Below, in pieces: positions 1 to 8,968 of a stretch of 64,000 nt of DNA. The stretch lies in NCBI RefSeq assembly GCF_036016195.1, contig NZ_JAYWTM010000007.1, positions 1 to 64,000 of the forward strand, in the 5' to 3' direction. The notes under the pieces were generated by a model that was not told the DNA's origin, searched no databases, and was given only the letters and a program-made list of their open reading frames with translations. Source of the DNA: Brenneria populi. GTDB lineage: Bacteria; Pseudomonadota; Gammaproteobacteria; Enterobacterales; Enterobacteriaceae. Position 1 is the stretch's first letter. Every line of letters starts with the position of its first letter. A program made the translations under genes and the position numbers.

Positions 1-19
1 AGTCCCGTCCGTTCCGCCA
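1..19 (+). tRNA. aspU: 3' end of a tRNA-Asp gene (cut by window edge)
   Basis: The first 19 bases are identical to the T-arm and acceptor end, including the encoded CCA, of the complete tRNA-Asp at 14154-14230. In E. coli a tRNA-Asp (aspU) closes the rrnH operon just upstream of the yafD-mltD-gloB-dnaQ block, so this is probably the corresponding gene and an rRNA operon probably lies just left of the window. The rRNA part is inference. Confidence 0.85.
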
Positions 20-63
20 CTACTCTATTCCGGGATGTATTTGTCGCGTCTCTGGATGAAAAA

Positions 64-98
64 AACCGTATGCCTTAAAGCATACGGTTTTTTTTCGT
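64..98 (+). terminator. Rho-independent terminator after tRNA-Asp
   Basis: A 9-bp perfect stem (ACCGTATGC, 65-73; GCATACGGT, 80-88) with a 6-base loop is followed by a run of T. It would end the upstream tRNA (and possibly rRNA) transcript. The convergent cusS gene ends 40 bp further on. Confidence 0.85.
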
Positions 99-138
99 CT
101 CTACAATAGCGCTCGCTTTTAGCTTTTATCACCGCTGG

Positions 139-1587
139 TTAAAGTCGCGGCAGCGAGATGATAAAACGTGTTGAAACGCTATCCGACTCGACACGAATTT
201 TACCCTGATGCGCAGTCATAATGGATTTCACAATGGCAAGCCCGATGCCGCTTCCTTCTCCCCTTCTTTGCCTGGAAGGATCGATACGATAGAACCGATC
301 AAATAGCCGCGATAAGTGTTCTTTGAGAATAGGATGGCCGGGATTCTCGACGGTGAGTTCAACCCACTCCTGCCGTTCGCCGATATGAACGGTGACCGAT
401 TGCCCTTGGGGCGTATAGCGAATCGCGTTGGACAATAAGTTATTGATGACGCGTCGCATCATCAAGGGATCGCCTTCGATAAGCGATGCGCCGCCGGTTA
501 ATCGCAGTCCGACCTTACGCTCTTCCGCCCAGGCCTCGAAAAAATCGAATACCTTCATTGCTTCAGCGTTCAGATCCAGAGGCAAACGTTCAGGAATCAG
601 TTGGTTGCTGTCAGCCTGCGCCAGAAAAAGCATGTCGCTGACCATCTTTGCCATCCGGTTATATTCTTCCAGATTTGAATAAAGCACCTCTTCGAGCTCT
701 TTCTCTGTTCGGCGTTGGGTTAACAGTATTTCCGTCTGCGTCACCAGATTGGTGATCGGCGTTCTAATTTCATGCGCTATGTCGGCAGAAAAATTAGCCT
801 GACGGGTAAACACATCTTCAATACGCTCAATCATGTGGTTAAAAGACATAACCAACTGCTCGAGTTCAATGGGAACACGCCCGGGCTCGAGCCTGACGTC
901 CAGGTTTTCTGACGTAATATTTTTTATTTTCATACTGACGATTCTTAAAGGCTGATGGCCTTTATGAACGGCGAACAGAACAAGCAGGATAATCATGATG
1001 CTGATAAACGAAGCGATCGTGATAAGGTTATTTCTCAGTTCATCAATATAATGAAGATGAAAATCAATCGATAAAGCGATTAATAATGTATATCTGACGG
1101 CAGAACTATTTTCTGAGGCGTTAACGGACGTGGCTATCACACGGTAAGTGGCGTGTTCCATCCCTTTATCCGCACCTATTCCATCATGGCTTATCTCTCT
1201 GGACCAGAGGAAAATATCGTCGGAATTAATATGCTGTGAAAAAGTATTCGTCGTTAATACGGCAGTGAGGTCTGGTCCATCCGGTGAACGGTACAGTGCC
1301 TTTCCGTCTGCATCGAGAAGCAGCACGGATATATTATGGTAGCTATCGACAACGCTGGTTAGCCTTTCTACTTTTCGTTGTGCCGTCGCCTGAGGGGTTT
1401 TAAGTATCTTGGTCAGCGCCGTGTTGACCTGTTTGATGTCTCTGACATCCTGCTCCGCAAAATGTTTTTCCACCGAGTGAAGCGTAATCCAGGCGATTGC
1501 CACGAATGCGATAATGGTTGAGAGGCTGATAAAAAAGGTTAGCCGGGTCGCCAGAGAAAAAGGCCGGCGCCCGCAATTAATTCTCAT
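139..1587 (-). CDS. cusS: Copper/silver sensor histidine kinase CusS
   Basis: This is an inner-membrane sensor kinase of 482 aa that detects periplasmic Cu(I)/Ag(I) and phosphorylates CusR. It has a first membrane segment near residues 12-35, a periplasmic loop of about 140 residues and a second segment near 185-207. HAMP follows, then the H-box (ADIAHEIRTP, His about 272), an N-box (NNLLSNAIRYT) and the ATP-lid GEGSGIGLAI. Much of the cytoplasmic half matches E. coli CusS, while the sensor loop is diverged. I chose the ATG at 1587 because GAGGTG sits just upstream and the first residues then resemble E. coli CusS; a start 6 codons earlier is possible. It overlaps the end of cusR by 11 bp, so the two are translationally linked. 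Confidence 0.93.
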   Translation of the reverse strand: MRINCGRRPFSLATRLTFFISLSTIIAFVAIAWITLHSVEKHFAEQDVRDIKQVNTALTKILKTPQATAQRKVERLTSVVDSYHNISVLLLDADGKALYRSPDGPDLTAVLTTNTFSQHINSDDIFLWSREISHDGIGADKGMEHATYRVIATSVNASENSSAVRYTLLIALSIDFHLHYIDELRNNLITIASFISIMIILLVLFAVHKGHQPLRIVSMKIKNITSENLDVRLEPGRVPIELEQLVMSFNHMIERIEDVFTRQANFSADIAHEIRTPITNLVTQTEILLTQRRTEKELEEVLYSNLEEYNRMAKMVSDMLFLAQADSNQLIPERLPLDLNAEAMKVFDFFEAWAEERKVGLRLTGGASLIEGDPLMMRRVINNLLSNAIRYTPQGQSVTVHIGERQEWVELTVENPGHPILKEHLSRLFDRFYRIDPSRQRRGEGSGIGLAIVKSIMTAHQGKIRVESDSVSTRFIISLPRL

Positions 1588-2260
1588 CAGGCACCTCAAG
1601 GACATAGCCCACTCCGCGTACGGTCTGAATCAGCTTAGATGCAAAATCATTGTCAATTTTAGCCCGTAGCCGTTTGACCGCGACGTCAATAACATTGGTG
1701 TCGCTGTCAAAATTCATATCCCAAACCTGTGAGGCGATAAGAGAACGGGGCAGGACTTCGCCCTGATGGCGGATAAAAAATTCGAGAAGCGTAAATTCCT
1801 TGCCGGTCAGGGTGATGCGAACGCCGCCTCGGCTCACTTTTCTGGAGACCAGGTCGAGGGTTAAATCGGCCACCTGAAACTGGCTTTCGGATATGACGGC
1901 GCTGCCGCGGCGCAACAGGGTTTTGACGCGCGCTAAAAGTTCAGCGAAGGCGAAGGGCTTCACCAGATAATCATCCGCGCCGAGCTCAAGGCCCTTAACA
2001 CGGTGTTCGATAGTACCGAGCGCGGTTAATAACAGAATAGGGAACCCTTTATTGGCCGCGCGCAGCATACGGACGATATCCCAGCCGTTGACGTCGGGCA
2101 ACATGATATCGAGCACGATAAGATCGTACTCTCCGGTCATGGCAAGATGATATCCGGTCATACCGTTATTAGCGAGATCGACCACAAAACCCGCTTCGGT
2201 CAGTCCCTTGCCGAGGTATTCGCCCGTTTTCACCTCATCTTCGACAATCAGTAGTTTCAT
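1577..2260 (-). CDS. cusR: Copper response regulator CusR
   Basis: This OmpR/PhoB-type response regulator has 227 aa, the same length as E. coli CusR. The receiver domain (1-120) has the acidic pocket (VEDE), the phospho-acceptor Asp in LDIMLPD (about residue 51) and the conserved Lys in VKPFAF. A winged-helix domain follows. The ATG at 2260 (MKLLIVEDE) is preferred over an in-frame ATG 11 codons upstream by family alignment. It is the first gene of cusRS, divergent from cusCFBA, and should activate both from the box at 2332-2353. Confidence 0.95.
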   Translation of the reverse strand: MKLLIVEDEVKTGEYLGKGLTEAGFVVDLANNGMTGYHLAMTGEYDLIVLDIMLPDVNGWDIVRMLRAANKGFPILLLTALGTIEHRVKGLELGADDYLVKPFAFAELLARVKTLLRRGSAVISESQFQVADLTLDLVSRKVSRGGVRITLTGKEFTLLEFFIRHQGEVLPRSLIASQVWDMNFDSDTNVIDVAVKRLRAKIDNDFASKLIQTVRGVGYVLEVPDEN

Positions 2261-2331
2261 GTTCCCTCCGGCAGATCGATCTGATGATGTCATTCTAGTG
2301 GTTAAAAGGGCGATATCAACGACTTAAGCCG

Positions 2332-2353
2332 AAAATGACAGGTTTGTCATTGT
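2332..2353. promoter_or_regulatory. CusR box between cusR and cusC
   Basis: The inverted repeat ATGACA (2335-2340) - GGTT - TGTCAT (2345-2350), flanked on the left by AAA, matches the E. coli CusR box (ATGACAA-NN-TTGTCAT core) with one core mismatch. It lies centrally in the 193-bp gap between the divergent cusRS and cusCFBA units, as in E. coli. Confidence 0.88.
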
Positions 2354-2453
2354 CCTGTCACTCACCAAACAGAGTCGCTCCGCTAAGGTAATCGCAATAA
2401 TCGCCGGCAATGAGTGGCGCCACTTTATTAGGCGCGCCTGAACGGGAAGCGAC

Positions 2454-3839
2454 ATGTTCGAATTAAAACGACTGACTATCGGCATCATGGTCCTGGTGAC
2501 AGGGTGTACCTCTCTGGCGCCGGAATACCGGCAGCCGATCGCCCCGGTACCGGAGCAATTCTCTCTATCCCGCAATGGCCTGGTGTCGGCGGCCGCGGGC
2601 TATCAGGATACGGGATGGCGGACGTTTTTTGCCGATCCTCAGGCAAAGCGCCTGATTGATGAGGCTCTGCGTAATAACCGCGATCTGAGAATGGCCGCAC
2701 TTAAGGTTCAGGAGGCGCGCGCTCAGTTTAACGTGACGGAGGCGGACAGATATCCCCAACTGAACGCGTCATCGGAAATCACCTATAGCGGCGGACTCAA
2801 AAGCGAAAGTTCAACCAGCCGGGAATATGAAGCCGGGCTGGATCTGAGTTTTGAGCTGGATTTCTTCGGCAAGCTGCAAAATATGAGCGAAGCGGAGCGA
2901 CAGAATTTCTTCGCCAGCCGGGAAGCCCGGCGCGCGGTGCATATTTTGCTGGTTTCCAATGTCGCGCAGAGTTACTTCAGTCAGCGCCTGGCTTATGAGC
3001 AATTGAAAATCGCCAGAGAAACGCTGAAAAATTATCAGCAGTCCTACGCTTTCGTCGAGCAACAGCTGATGACCGGCAGCGCTAACGTGCTTGCGCTTGA
3101 GCAGGCGCGGGGCGCGATCGACAGTACGCAGGCGCAAATCGCCAAGCGGGAAGGGGAGTTGGCGCAGGCGAACAGCGCTCTCCAACTTGTGCTGGGAACC
3201 TACCAAGCCCTTCCCGATGACGGCCTGAGCAGCGGAAAGGAGATCAATCCGGTAGCGCTGCCGGCGAATCTGTCGTCTGAAATATTGCTGCAACGCCCGG
3301 ATATTATGGAGGCGGAGTACCTGTTGAGAGCGGCCAATGCCAATATCGGCGCGGCGCGCGCCGTTTTTTTCCCCTCCATTTCCCTGACTGGCGGAGTTTC
3401 GGGCAGCAGTAATCAGCTGTCGAATCTGTTCAACGCTGCGAGCGGGATGTGGAATTTTATTCCCAAAATAGATATTCCCATTTTTAATGCGGGCCGTAAT
3501 CAAGCCAACCTCGCGCTGGCAGAGGTTCGTCAGCGGCAGGCCGTCGTCAATTATGAGCAAAAAATTCAAGCGGCGTTTAAAGAGGTCGCCGATGCTATTG
3601 CGCTCAGGGAAAGTATTAACGGCCAGATTGCGGCGCAGCAGCGTTATTTGCAATCCCTGCAAATAACCTTACAGCGGGCGCGAGGACTCTATTCCAGCGG
3701 CGCCGTCAGTTATATCGAGGTGCTGGACGCTGAACGTTCATTATTTTCCACCCGTCAGGAGATACTTGATTTGCTATATGCACAACAGGTCAATGAGATA
3801 AATCTCTTCACCGCCCTTGGCGGCGGTTGGACGGAATAA
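2454..3839 (+). CDS. cusC: Copper/silver efflux outer-membrane channel CusC
   Basis: CusC is the trimeric TolC-like outer-membrane channel of the CusCBA tripartite pump. The protein is 461 aa (E. coli 457). It has a lipoprotein signal with lipobox VTGC (Cys 18) and two outer-membrane-efflux repeats, with the hallmark AAxANIGAARAVFFP motif in the second. GGAAG precedes the ATG. It is the first gene of cusCFBA, and cusF follows after 33 bp. Confidence 0.94.
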   Translation: MFELKRLTIGIMVLVTGCTSLAPEYRQPIAPVPEQFSLSRNGLVSAAAGYQDTGWRTFFADPQAKRLIDEALRNNRDLRMAALKVQEARAQFNVTEADRYPQLNASSEITYSGGLKSESSTSREYEAGLDLSFELDFFGKLQNMSEAERQNFFASREARRAVHILLVSNVAQSYFSQRLAYEQLKIARETLKNYQQSYAFVEQQLMTGSANVLALEQARGAIDSTQAQIAKREGELAQANSALQLVLGTYQALPDDGLSSGKEINPVALPANLSSEILLQRPDIMEAEYLLRAANANIGAARAVFFPSISLTGGVSGSSNQLSNLFNAASGMWNFIPKIDIPIFNAGRNQANLALAEVRQRQAVVNYEQKIQAAFKEVADAIALRESINGQIAAQQRYLQSLQITLQRARGLYSSGAVSYIEVLDAERSLFSTRQEILDLLYAQQVNEINLFTALGGGWTE

Positions 3840-3872
3840 AGATCTTCATCTTAATAAATCAGGAGTAAAAAT

Positions 3873-4229
3873 ATGCGTCAGTTAATGAAAGCGGTTTTAT
3901 TTGGGGCGCTCTCGGTGGCGATGCTCTCCGGCACACGGGCGAACGAACACCATCACGGCGCGGCAACGTCTAGCGCCGAATCTCTATCCGAGCAGCCGAC
4001 GATTGGCGCCTCCGGTGTGGTTAAAGAGATTGATCTTAAGAATAAAAAAATCACTATCGCCCATGAAGCCATCCCTTCCGTCAATTGGCCGGCGATGACC
4101 ATGCGCTTTACCCTTACCACTCCGGATAGCGGCGTTGCTCATTTGAACGTGGGCGATCGGGTTAATTTCACCTTTGTTCAACAAGGCAATATTTCACTGC
4201 TTCATGAAATAAGAAAAAGTCAGCCGTAA
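3873..4229 (+). CDS. cusF: Periplasmic copper/silver chaperone CusF
   Basis: CusF is a small periplasmic OB-fold metallochaperone that delivers Cu(I)/Ag(I) to CusB. The protein is 118 aa with a signal peptide ending near TRA-NEHHHG. The metal-site signature is present: a His in the ITIAHEAIP strand, then W, M and M in VNWPAMTMRF, corresponding to His36, Trp44, Met47 and Met49 of E. coli CusF. It lies between cusC and cusB as in E. coli. Confidence 0.95.
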   Translation: MRQLMKAVLFGALSVAMLSGTRANEHHHGAATSSAESLSEQPTIGASGVVKEIDLKNKKITIAHEAIPSVNWPAMTMRFTLTTPDSGVAHLNVGDRVNFTFVQQGNISLLHEIRKSQP

Positions 4230-4255
4230 TTTATTTTCCGGCGAGTCCTTATTCG

Positions 4256-4286
4256 GCCCGTTATTGTCATCGTGATGATGACGGGC
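4256..4286 (+). other. Hairpin between cusF and cusB
   Basis: GCCCGT (4256-4261) pairs with ACGGGC (4281-4286), with an inner GTCATC/GATGAT pairing. The cusF-cusB gap is 123 bp, the longest in the operon. No clear T-run follows, so an mRNA processing or stability hairpin is more likely than a full terminator. Confidence 0.4.
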
Positions 4287-4352
4287 GCGTTGATTTACGC
4301 CATAAGGCTCTTTTTGTAAATAAGCCAGGGTTATATTAATTTAGCGAGAACG

Positions 4353-5633
4353 ATGATGGCTTCTTTAAAACTGAAATATACCGCCGCGATGGTCAGCGGT
4401 CTTATAGTGGGGGGGCTTATCTCTGTTGGCGCTTACCATTATTTCCATCTTGCGGATAAAACCGAAATCCGGCCATCGCAGCGAAAAGTCCTGTTCTGGT
4501 ATGATCCTATGCAGCCCAATACCAAGTTTGATAAACCGGGCAAGTCGCCGTTTATGGATATGGATCTGGTGCCCAAATATGCCGACGAGGGGGAAACGGA
4601 AAACAGCGGCGCTGTCCGCATCGATCCGACCCAGGTGCAGAATTTGGGGCTGAAGACGGAAACCGTCCGTAAAGGGCGTTTGACATACTCCCAGACCATT
4701 CCCGCCAACGTCAGTTTTAATGAATATCAGTTCGTTATCGTTCAGGCCCGCTCCGCCGGTTTTATCGAAAAAGTGTACCCGTTAACGGTCGGGGATAAGG
4801 TTAAAAAAGGCGCGCCGCTGATTGATATCACTATTCCTGAATGGGTTGAGGCCCAGAGCGAGTACCTCTTGCTGCTAGAAACGGGAGGATCCGCGACGCA
4901 GCTAAGGGGCGCGCTTGAGCGCCTCCGGCTTGCCGGCATGCCCGAAGAGGATATCCAGCGCCTGCGCAGCGCCCGCGGCATTCAGACGCGCTTTACCATC
5001 AAAGCGCCGATCGACGGCGTGATCACGGCGTTTGATCTGAGAACCGGGATGAATATTTCCAAGGACAACGTCGTTGCCCAGATTCAGGGGATGGATCCGG
5101 TCTGGATCGGCGCGGCCGTTCCCGAGTCAATCGCCTACCTGTTGAAGGACTCATCCCAGTTTGAAATATCGATTCCCGCCTACCCGGAAAGCGCTTTCAC
5201 TATTGAGAAATGGAATATCCTGCCCAGTGTCGATCGGGCGACGCGGACACTGCAGGTACGTCTCCAGGTGGATAACAAGGACGAGCGGCTAAAACCGGGA
5301 ATGAATGCCTACCTGAAACTCAATACACAGAGTCAGGAAATGTTGATTATCCCCTCCCAGGCCGTCATCGATACCGGTAATGAGCAACGCGTTATTACGG
5401 TGGATAACGATGGCCGCTTCGTTCCTAAAGCGATCGACGTGCTGTACGAATCGCAGCGCCAGACCGGCATCGGCGCCGGGCTGAGCGAGGGGGAATCGGT
5501 CGTTGTCAGCGGCCTCTTCCTGATTGACTCCGAGGCGAACATCTCCGGCGCGCTGGAGCGTATGCGGCACCGTTCGGAAAAAACCGCCGCTATGACGCCG
5601 GCGCAGCCGGGCGACGCGCATTCAGCCCACTGA
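4353..5633 (+). CDS. cusB: Copper/silver efflux membrane-fusion protein CusB
   Basis: CusB is the periplasmic adaptor that links CusA to CusC and receives metal from CusF. The protein is 426 aa (E. coli 407), with an N-terminal membrane anchor or signal (about residues 8-30). The next region carries the heavy-metal-binding signature WYDPMQP...KPGKSPFMDMDLVPKY, whose methionines form the metal site in CusB. HlyD-like lipoyl and beta-barrel regions follow. A second Met directly after the first could be the start. cusA begins 10 bp after the stop. Confidence 0.94.
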   Translation: MMASLKLKYTAAMVSGLIVGGLISVGAYHYFHLADKTEIRPSQRKVLFWYDPMQPNTKFDKPGKSPFMDMDLVPKYADEGETENSGAVRIDPTQVQNLGLKTETVRKGRLTYSQTIPANVSFNEYQFVIVQARSAGFIEKVYPLTVGDKVKKGAPLIDITIPEWVEAQSEYLLLLETGGSATQLRGALERLRLAGMPEEDIQRLRSARGIQTRFTIKAPIDGVITAFDLRTGMNISKDNVVAQIQGMDPVWIGAAVPESIAYLLKDSSQFEISIPAYPESAFTIEKWNILPSVDRATRTLQVRLQVDNKDERLKPGMNAYLKLNTQSQEMLIIPSQAVIDTGNEQRVITVDNDGRFVPKAIDVLYESQRQTGIGAGLSEGESVVVSGLFLIDSEANISGALERMRHRSEKTAAMTPAQPGDAHSAH

Positions 5634-5643
5634 GGAGAGGACG

Positions 5644-8600
5644 ATGATTGAATGGATTATCCGGCGTTCGGTCGCCAATCGGTTTCTGGTGATGATGGGC
5701 GTGCTGTTCCTGAGCGTCTGGGGAACCTGGACCATGATGAATACGCCGGTCGATGCGTTGCCCGATCTCTCCGATGTGCAGGTGATTATCAAAACCAGCT
5801 ATCCGGGGCAGGCGCCGCAAATTGTCGAGAATCAGGTGACTTACCCCCTGACAACCACCATGCTCTCGGTGCCCGGCGCTAAAACGGTGCGCGGTTTTTC
5901 CCAGTTCGGGGATTCCTACGTGTATGTGATTTTTGCCGACGGCACCGATCTCTACTGGGCAAGGTCGCGCGTATTGGAGTATCTCAACCAGGTTCAGGGA
6001 CGGTTGCCAACCGGCGTGAGCTCAGAGATCGGCCCCGATGCGACCGGCGTCGGCTGGATCTTCGAGTATGCCCTGGTCGACCGCAACGGCAGGCACGATC
6101 TGTCTGAGCTGCGTTCCTTTCAGGATTGGTTTCTGAAGTTCGAGCTGAAAACGATTCCGGATGTGGCGGAGGTCGCCTCCGTGGGGGGCGTGGTGAAACA
6201 GTATCAGATTCAGGTTAACCCGATGAAACTGTCTCTGTACGACGTCACCCTTTCCGATGTCAAGCAGGCTCTCGATGCTTCAAACCAGGAGGCGGGGGGC
6301 TCCTCGGTGGAAATCGCGGAAGCGGAATATATGGTCCGCGCCAGCGGATATCTGAAAACCATTGACGATTTTAATCATATCGTACTTAAAACCGGCGAAA
6401 ATGGCGTTCCTGTCTATTTGAGAGATGTCGCCCGCGTTCAGATCGGGCCGGAAATGCGCCGCGGCATCGCCGAGTTGAACGGCGAGGGGGAGGTCGCCGG
6501 CGGCGTGGTGATCCTGCGATCGGGCAAAAATGCGCGCGAAGTGATTTCTGCCGTGAAGGATAAGCTCGCAACGCTGAAAAACAGTCTGCCTGAGGGCGTG
6601 GAGGTGGTGACCACTTACGATCGCAGCCAGTTGATCGATCGCGCGATTGATAATCTCAGTCATAAATTGCTGGAAGAATTTATTGTGGTCGCCATCGTCT
6701 GCGCGCTGTTTCTCTGGCATGTGCGCTCAGCCCTGGTCGCCATTATTTCTCTGCCGCTGGGGCTGTGTATCGCTTTTATCGTGATGCGTTTCCAGGGGCT
6801 GAATGCCAATATCATGTCGCTGGGAGGGATCGCCATCGCCGTGGGGGCCATGGTGGATGCGGCCATTGTGATGATCGAGAATGCGCATAAACGTCTGGAG
6901 GAGTGGGATCACAACCATCCCGGCGAGCGGATTGACAATGAAACCCGTTGGAAGGTGATCACCGACGCCGCGGTTGAAGTGGGGCCGGCGCTGTTTATTA
7001 GCCTACTGATCATTACGCTGTCGTTTATCCCTATTTTTACTCTCGAAGGGCAGGAAGGGCGCTTGTTTGGTCCGCTCGCCTTTACCAAAACCTATGCCAT
7101 GGCAGGCGCCGCGGCGCTGGCGATTATCGTTATCCCGATCCTGATGGGATTCTGGATCAGAGGGAAAATCCCGGCCGAAACCCGTAATCCGTTGAACCGT
7201 TTGCTCATCAGTATTTATCACCCGCTGCTGCTCTGCGTGCTTCGGCGGCCGAAACTGACGCTGCTGGCCGCGGCCTTGTCGATTTTTACGGTGATATGGC
7301 CATTGAGCAAGGTCGGGGGGGAATTCCTGCCCAAAATGAACGAGGGGGATCTGCTCTATATGCCGTCGACGCTGCCGGGCGTTTCTCCGGGGCAGGCCGC
7401 GGCGCTTTTGCAGACGACGGATAAACTGATTAAAACCGTTCCTGAAGTGGCGTCGGTGTTCGGCAAAACGGGGAAAGCGGAAACCGCCACCGACGCCGCG
7501 CCGCTGGAGATGGTGGAAACCACCATTCAGCTCAAGCCGGAAGCGCAGTGGCGCGCGGGCATGACCCTCGACAAGATCATTGACGAGCTGGACACGACGG
7601 TGCGTTTACCGGGGCTGGCGAATCTCTGGGTTCCGCCCATCCGTAACCGTATCGATATGTTGTCCACCGGCATCAAGAGCCCGATAGGCATCAAGGTATC
7701 CGGCACGGTGCTTGCCGATATCGACGATACCGCACGGCGCATCGAGGAAGCGGCAAAAGGCGTGCCCGGCGTGGTTTCCGCGCTGGCGGAGCGTTTGGAA
7801 GGGGGGCGCTATATCGATGTGGGTATCAACCGGGAGAAGGCGTCGCGATACGGCATGACGGTTGGCGACGTACAGCTGTTTGTTTCATCGGCGATTGGGG
7901 GCGAGAAGGTCGGCGAAACGGTAGAAGGGGTGGCCCGCTATCCGATCAATATCCGTTACCCTCAGGCGTTTCGCGATAGCCCGGCGGCGCTGAAAACGTT
8001 GCCGATACTCACGCCGATGAAGCAGCAAATTACGCTGGGCGACGTGGCTGACGTGAAGGTGACTTCAGGTCCGACGATGCTGAAAACCGAAAACGCCCGT
8101 CCCGCCAGTTGGATCTATATTGATGCCCGCGGCCGCGATATGGTGTCGGTTGTCGACGATCTGAAAACGGCCGTCAGCCGGCAGGTTAAACTGAAACCCG
8201 GCACCAGCGTCGCTTTCTCCGGACAGTTTGAGTTGCTGGAACACGCCAACAAGAAGCTGAAGTTAATGGTTCCCATGACGGTGATGATTATTTTCATTCT
8301 GCTGTATCTGGCGTTTCGCCGCCTTGACGAGGCGCTGCTGATACTGATGAGCCTGCCGTTTGCGTTGATTGGCGGAATATGGTTTCTGTACTGGCAGGGA
8401 TTCCATATGTCGGTGGCCACCGGCACCGGCTTTATCGCCCTGGCCGGGGTCGCGGCGGAATTCGGCGTCGTGATGCTGATGTATCTGCGCCACGCCATCG
8501 AGGCTGAACCGACGCTCTCAAAGCCGGAAACGTTCACCCCTGACGGACTTGATGAGGCGCTCTACCATGGCGCCGTACTTCGCGTTCGCCCGAAGGCGAT

Positions 8601-8790
8601 GACCGTTGCGGTTATCATCGCCGGTCTGTTGCCCATACTGTGGGGAACCGGGGCCGGGTCTGAAGTGATGAGCCGTATCGCCGCCCCCATGATCGGCGGG
8701 ATGATAACGGCGCCTCTGCTGTCGCTGTTTATTATTCCTGCCGCTTACAAACTTATCTGGCTGCGCAGACACAGCGTCAAAGTCGGTTAA
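5644..8790 (+). CDS. cusA: Copper/silver RND efflux pump CusA
   Basis: CusA is a proton-driven HME-type RND transporter of the inner membrane. The protein is 1048 aa (E. coli 1047). Twelve membrane segments are expected from the family, and TM1 near residues 14-34 is evident. The three pore methionines that bind Cu(I)/Ag(I) in E. coli (Met573, 623 and 672) have counterparts in LLYMPSTLPG, PLEMVETTI and RIDMLSTGI. The charged TM4 motif GAMVDAAIVMIENAHKRLE is intact. GAGGAG precedes the ATG. It is the last gene of cusCFBA, and a terminator follows. Confidence 0.96.
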   Translation: MIEWIIRRSVANRFLVMMGVLFLSVWGTWTMMNTPVDALPDLSDVQVIIKTSYPGQAPQIVENQVTYPLTTTMLSVPGAKTVRGFSQFGDSYVYVIFADGTDLYWARSRVLEYLNQVQGRLPTGVSSEIGPDATGVGWIFEYALVDRNGRHDLSELRSFQDWFLKFELKTIPDVAEVASVGGVVKQYQIQVNPMKLSLYDVTLSDVKQALDASNQEAGGSSVEIAEAEYMVRASGYLKTIDDFNHIVLKTGENGVPVYLRDVARVQIGPEMRRGIAELNGEGEVAGGVVILRSGKNAREVISAVKDKLATLKNSLPEGVEVVTTYDRSQLIDRAIDNLSHKLLEEFIVVAIVCALFLWHVRSALVAIISLPLGLCIAFIVMRFQGLNANIMSLGGIAIAVGAMVDAAIVMIENAHKRLEEWDHNHPGERIDNETRWKVITDAAVEVGPALFISLLIITLSFIPIFTLEGQEGRLFGPLAFTKTYAMAGAAALAIIVIPILMGFWIRGKIPAETRNPLNRLLISIYHPLLLCVLRRPKLTLLAAALSIFTVIWPLSKVGGEFLPKMNEGDLLYMPSTLPGVSPGQAAALLQTTDKLIKTVPEVASVFGKTGKAETATDAAPLEMVETTIQLKPEAQWRAGMTLDKIIDELDTTVRLPGLANLWVPPIRNRIDMLSTGIKSPIGIKVSGTVLADIDDTARRIEEAAKGVPGVVSALAERLEGGRYIDVGINREKASRYGMTVGDVQLFVSSAIGGEKVGETVEGVARYPINIRYPQAFRDSPAALKTLPILTPMKQQITLGDVADVKVTSGPTMLKTENARPASWIYIDARGRDMVSVVDDLKTAVSRQVKLKPGTSVAFSGQFELLEHANKKLKLMVPMTVMIIFILLYLAFRRLDEALLILMSLPFALIGGIWFLYWQGFHMSVATGTGFIALAGVAAEFGVVMLMYLRHAIEAEPTLSKPETFTPDGLDEALYHGAVLRVRPKAMTVAVIIAGLLPILWGTGAGSEVMSRIAAPMIGGMITAPLLSLFIIPAAYKLIWLRRHSVKVG

Positions 8791-8826
8791 GCAGAGCGGA
8801 TCCCGCTACCTGCGTCTTGCCTATCT

Positions 8827-8859
8827 CGCCGGCCTTAACCGGTCGGCGTTTATATTTTT
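8827..8859 (+). terminator. Terminator after cusCFBA
   Basis: An 8-bp stem (CGCCGGCC, 8827-8834, with GGTCGGCG, 8841-8848; one G-T pair) with a 6-base loop is followed by TTTATATTTTT. It ends the cus operon 37 bp after the cusA stop. Confidence 0.8.
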
Positions 8860-8968
8860 CCTAACCGCTGCCATGCATTGAAAGTCTGCTATACAATCCC
8901 TATAACATAAATGTACCTTTGCGTTATGAAGGTGAATTTACGTACTGAAAGGTATAGCAAGGCGAGGC

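Larger units (their letters stand above)
1..102 (+). repeat. Long direct repeat, copy 1 (tRNA-Asp tail plus terminator)
   Basis: Bases 1-102 closely match 14212-14316: the tRNA tail, a shared ATTCCGGGATG stretch, TCTCTGGATGAA and the terminator ending in TTCGTCTCT. The copies differ by substitutions and small indels between the tRNA and the hairpin. The two tRNA-Asp loci thus share downstream DNA as well as the tRNA. Confidence 0.8.
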
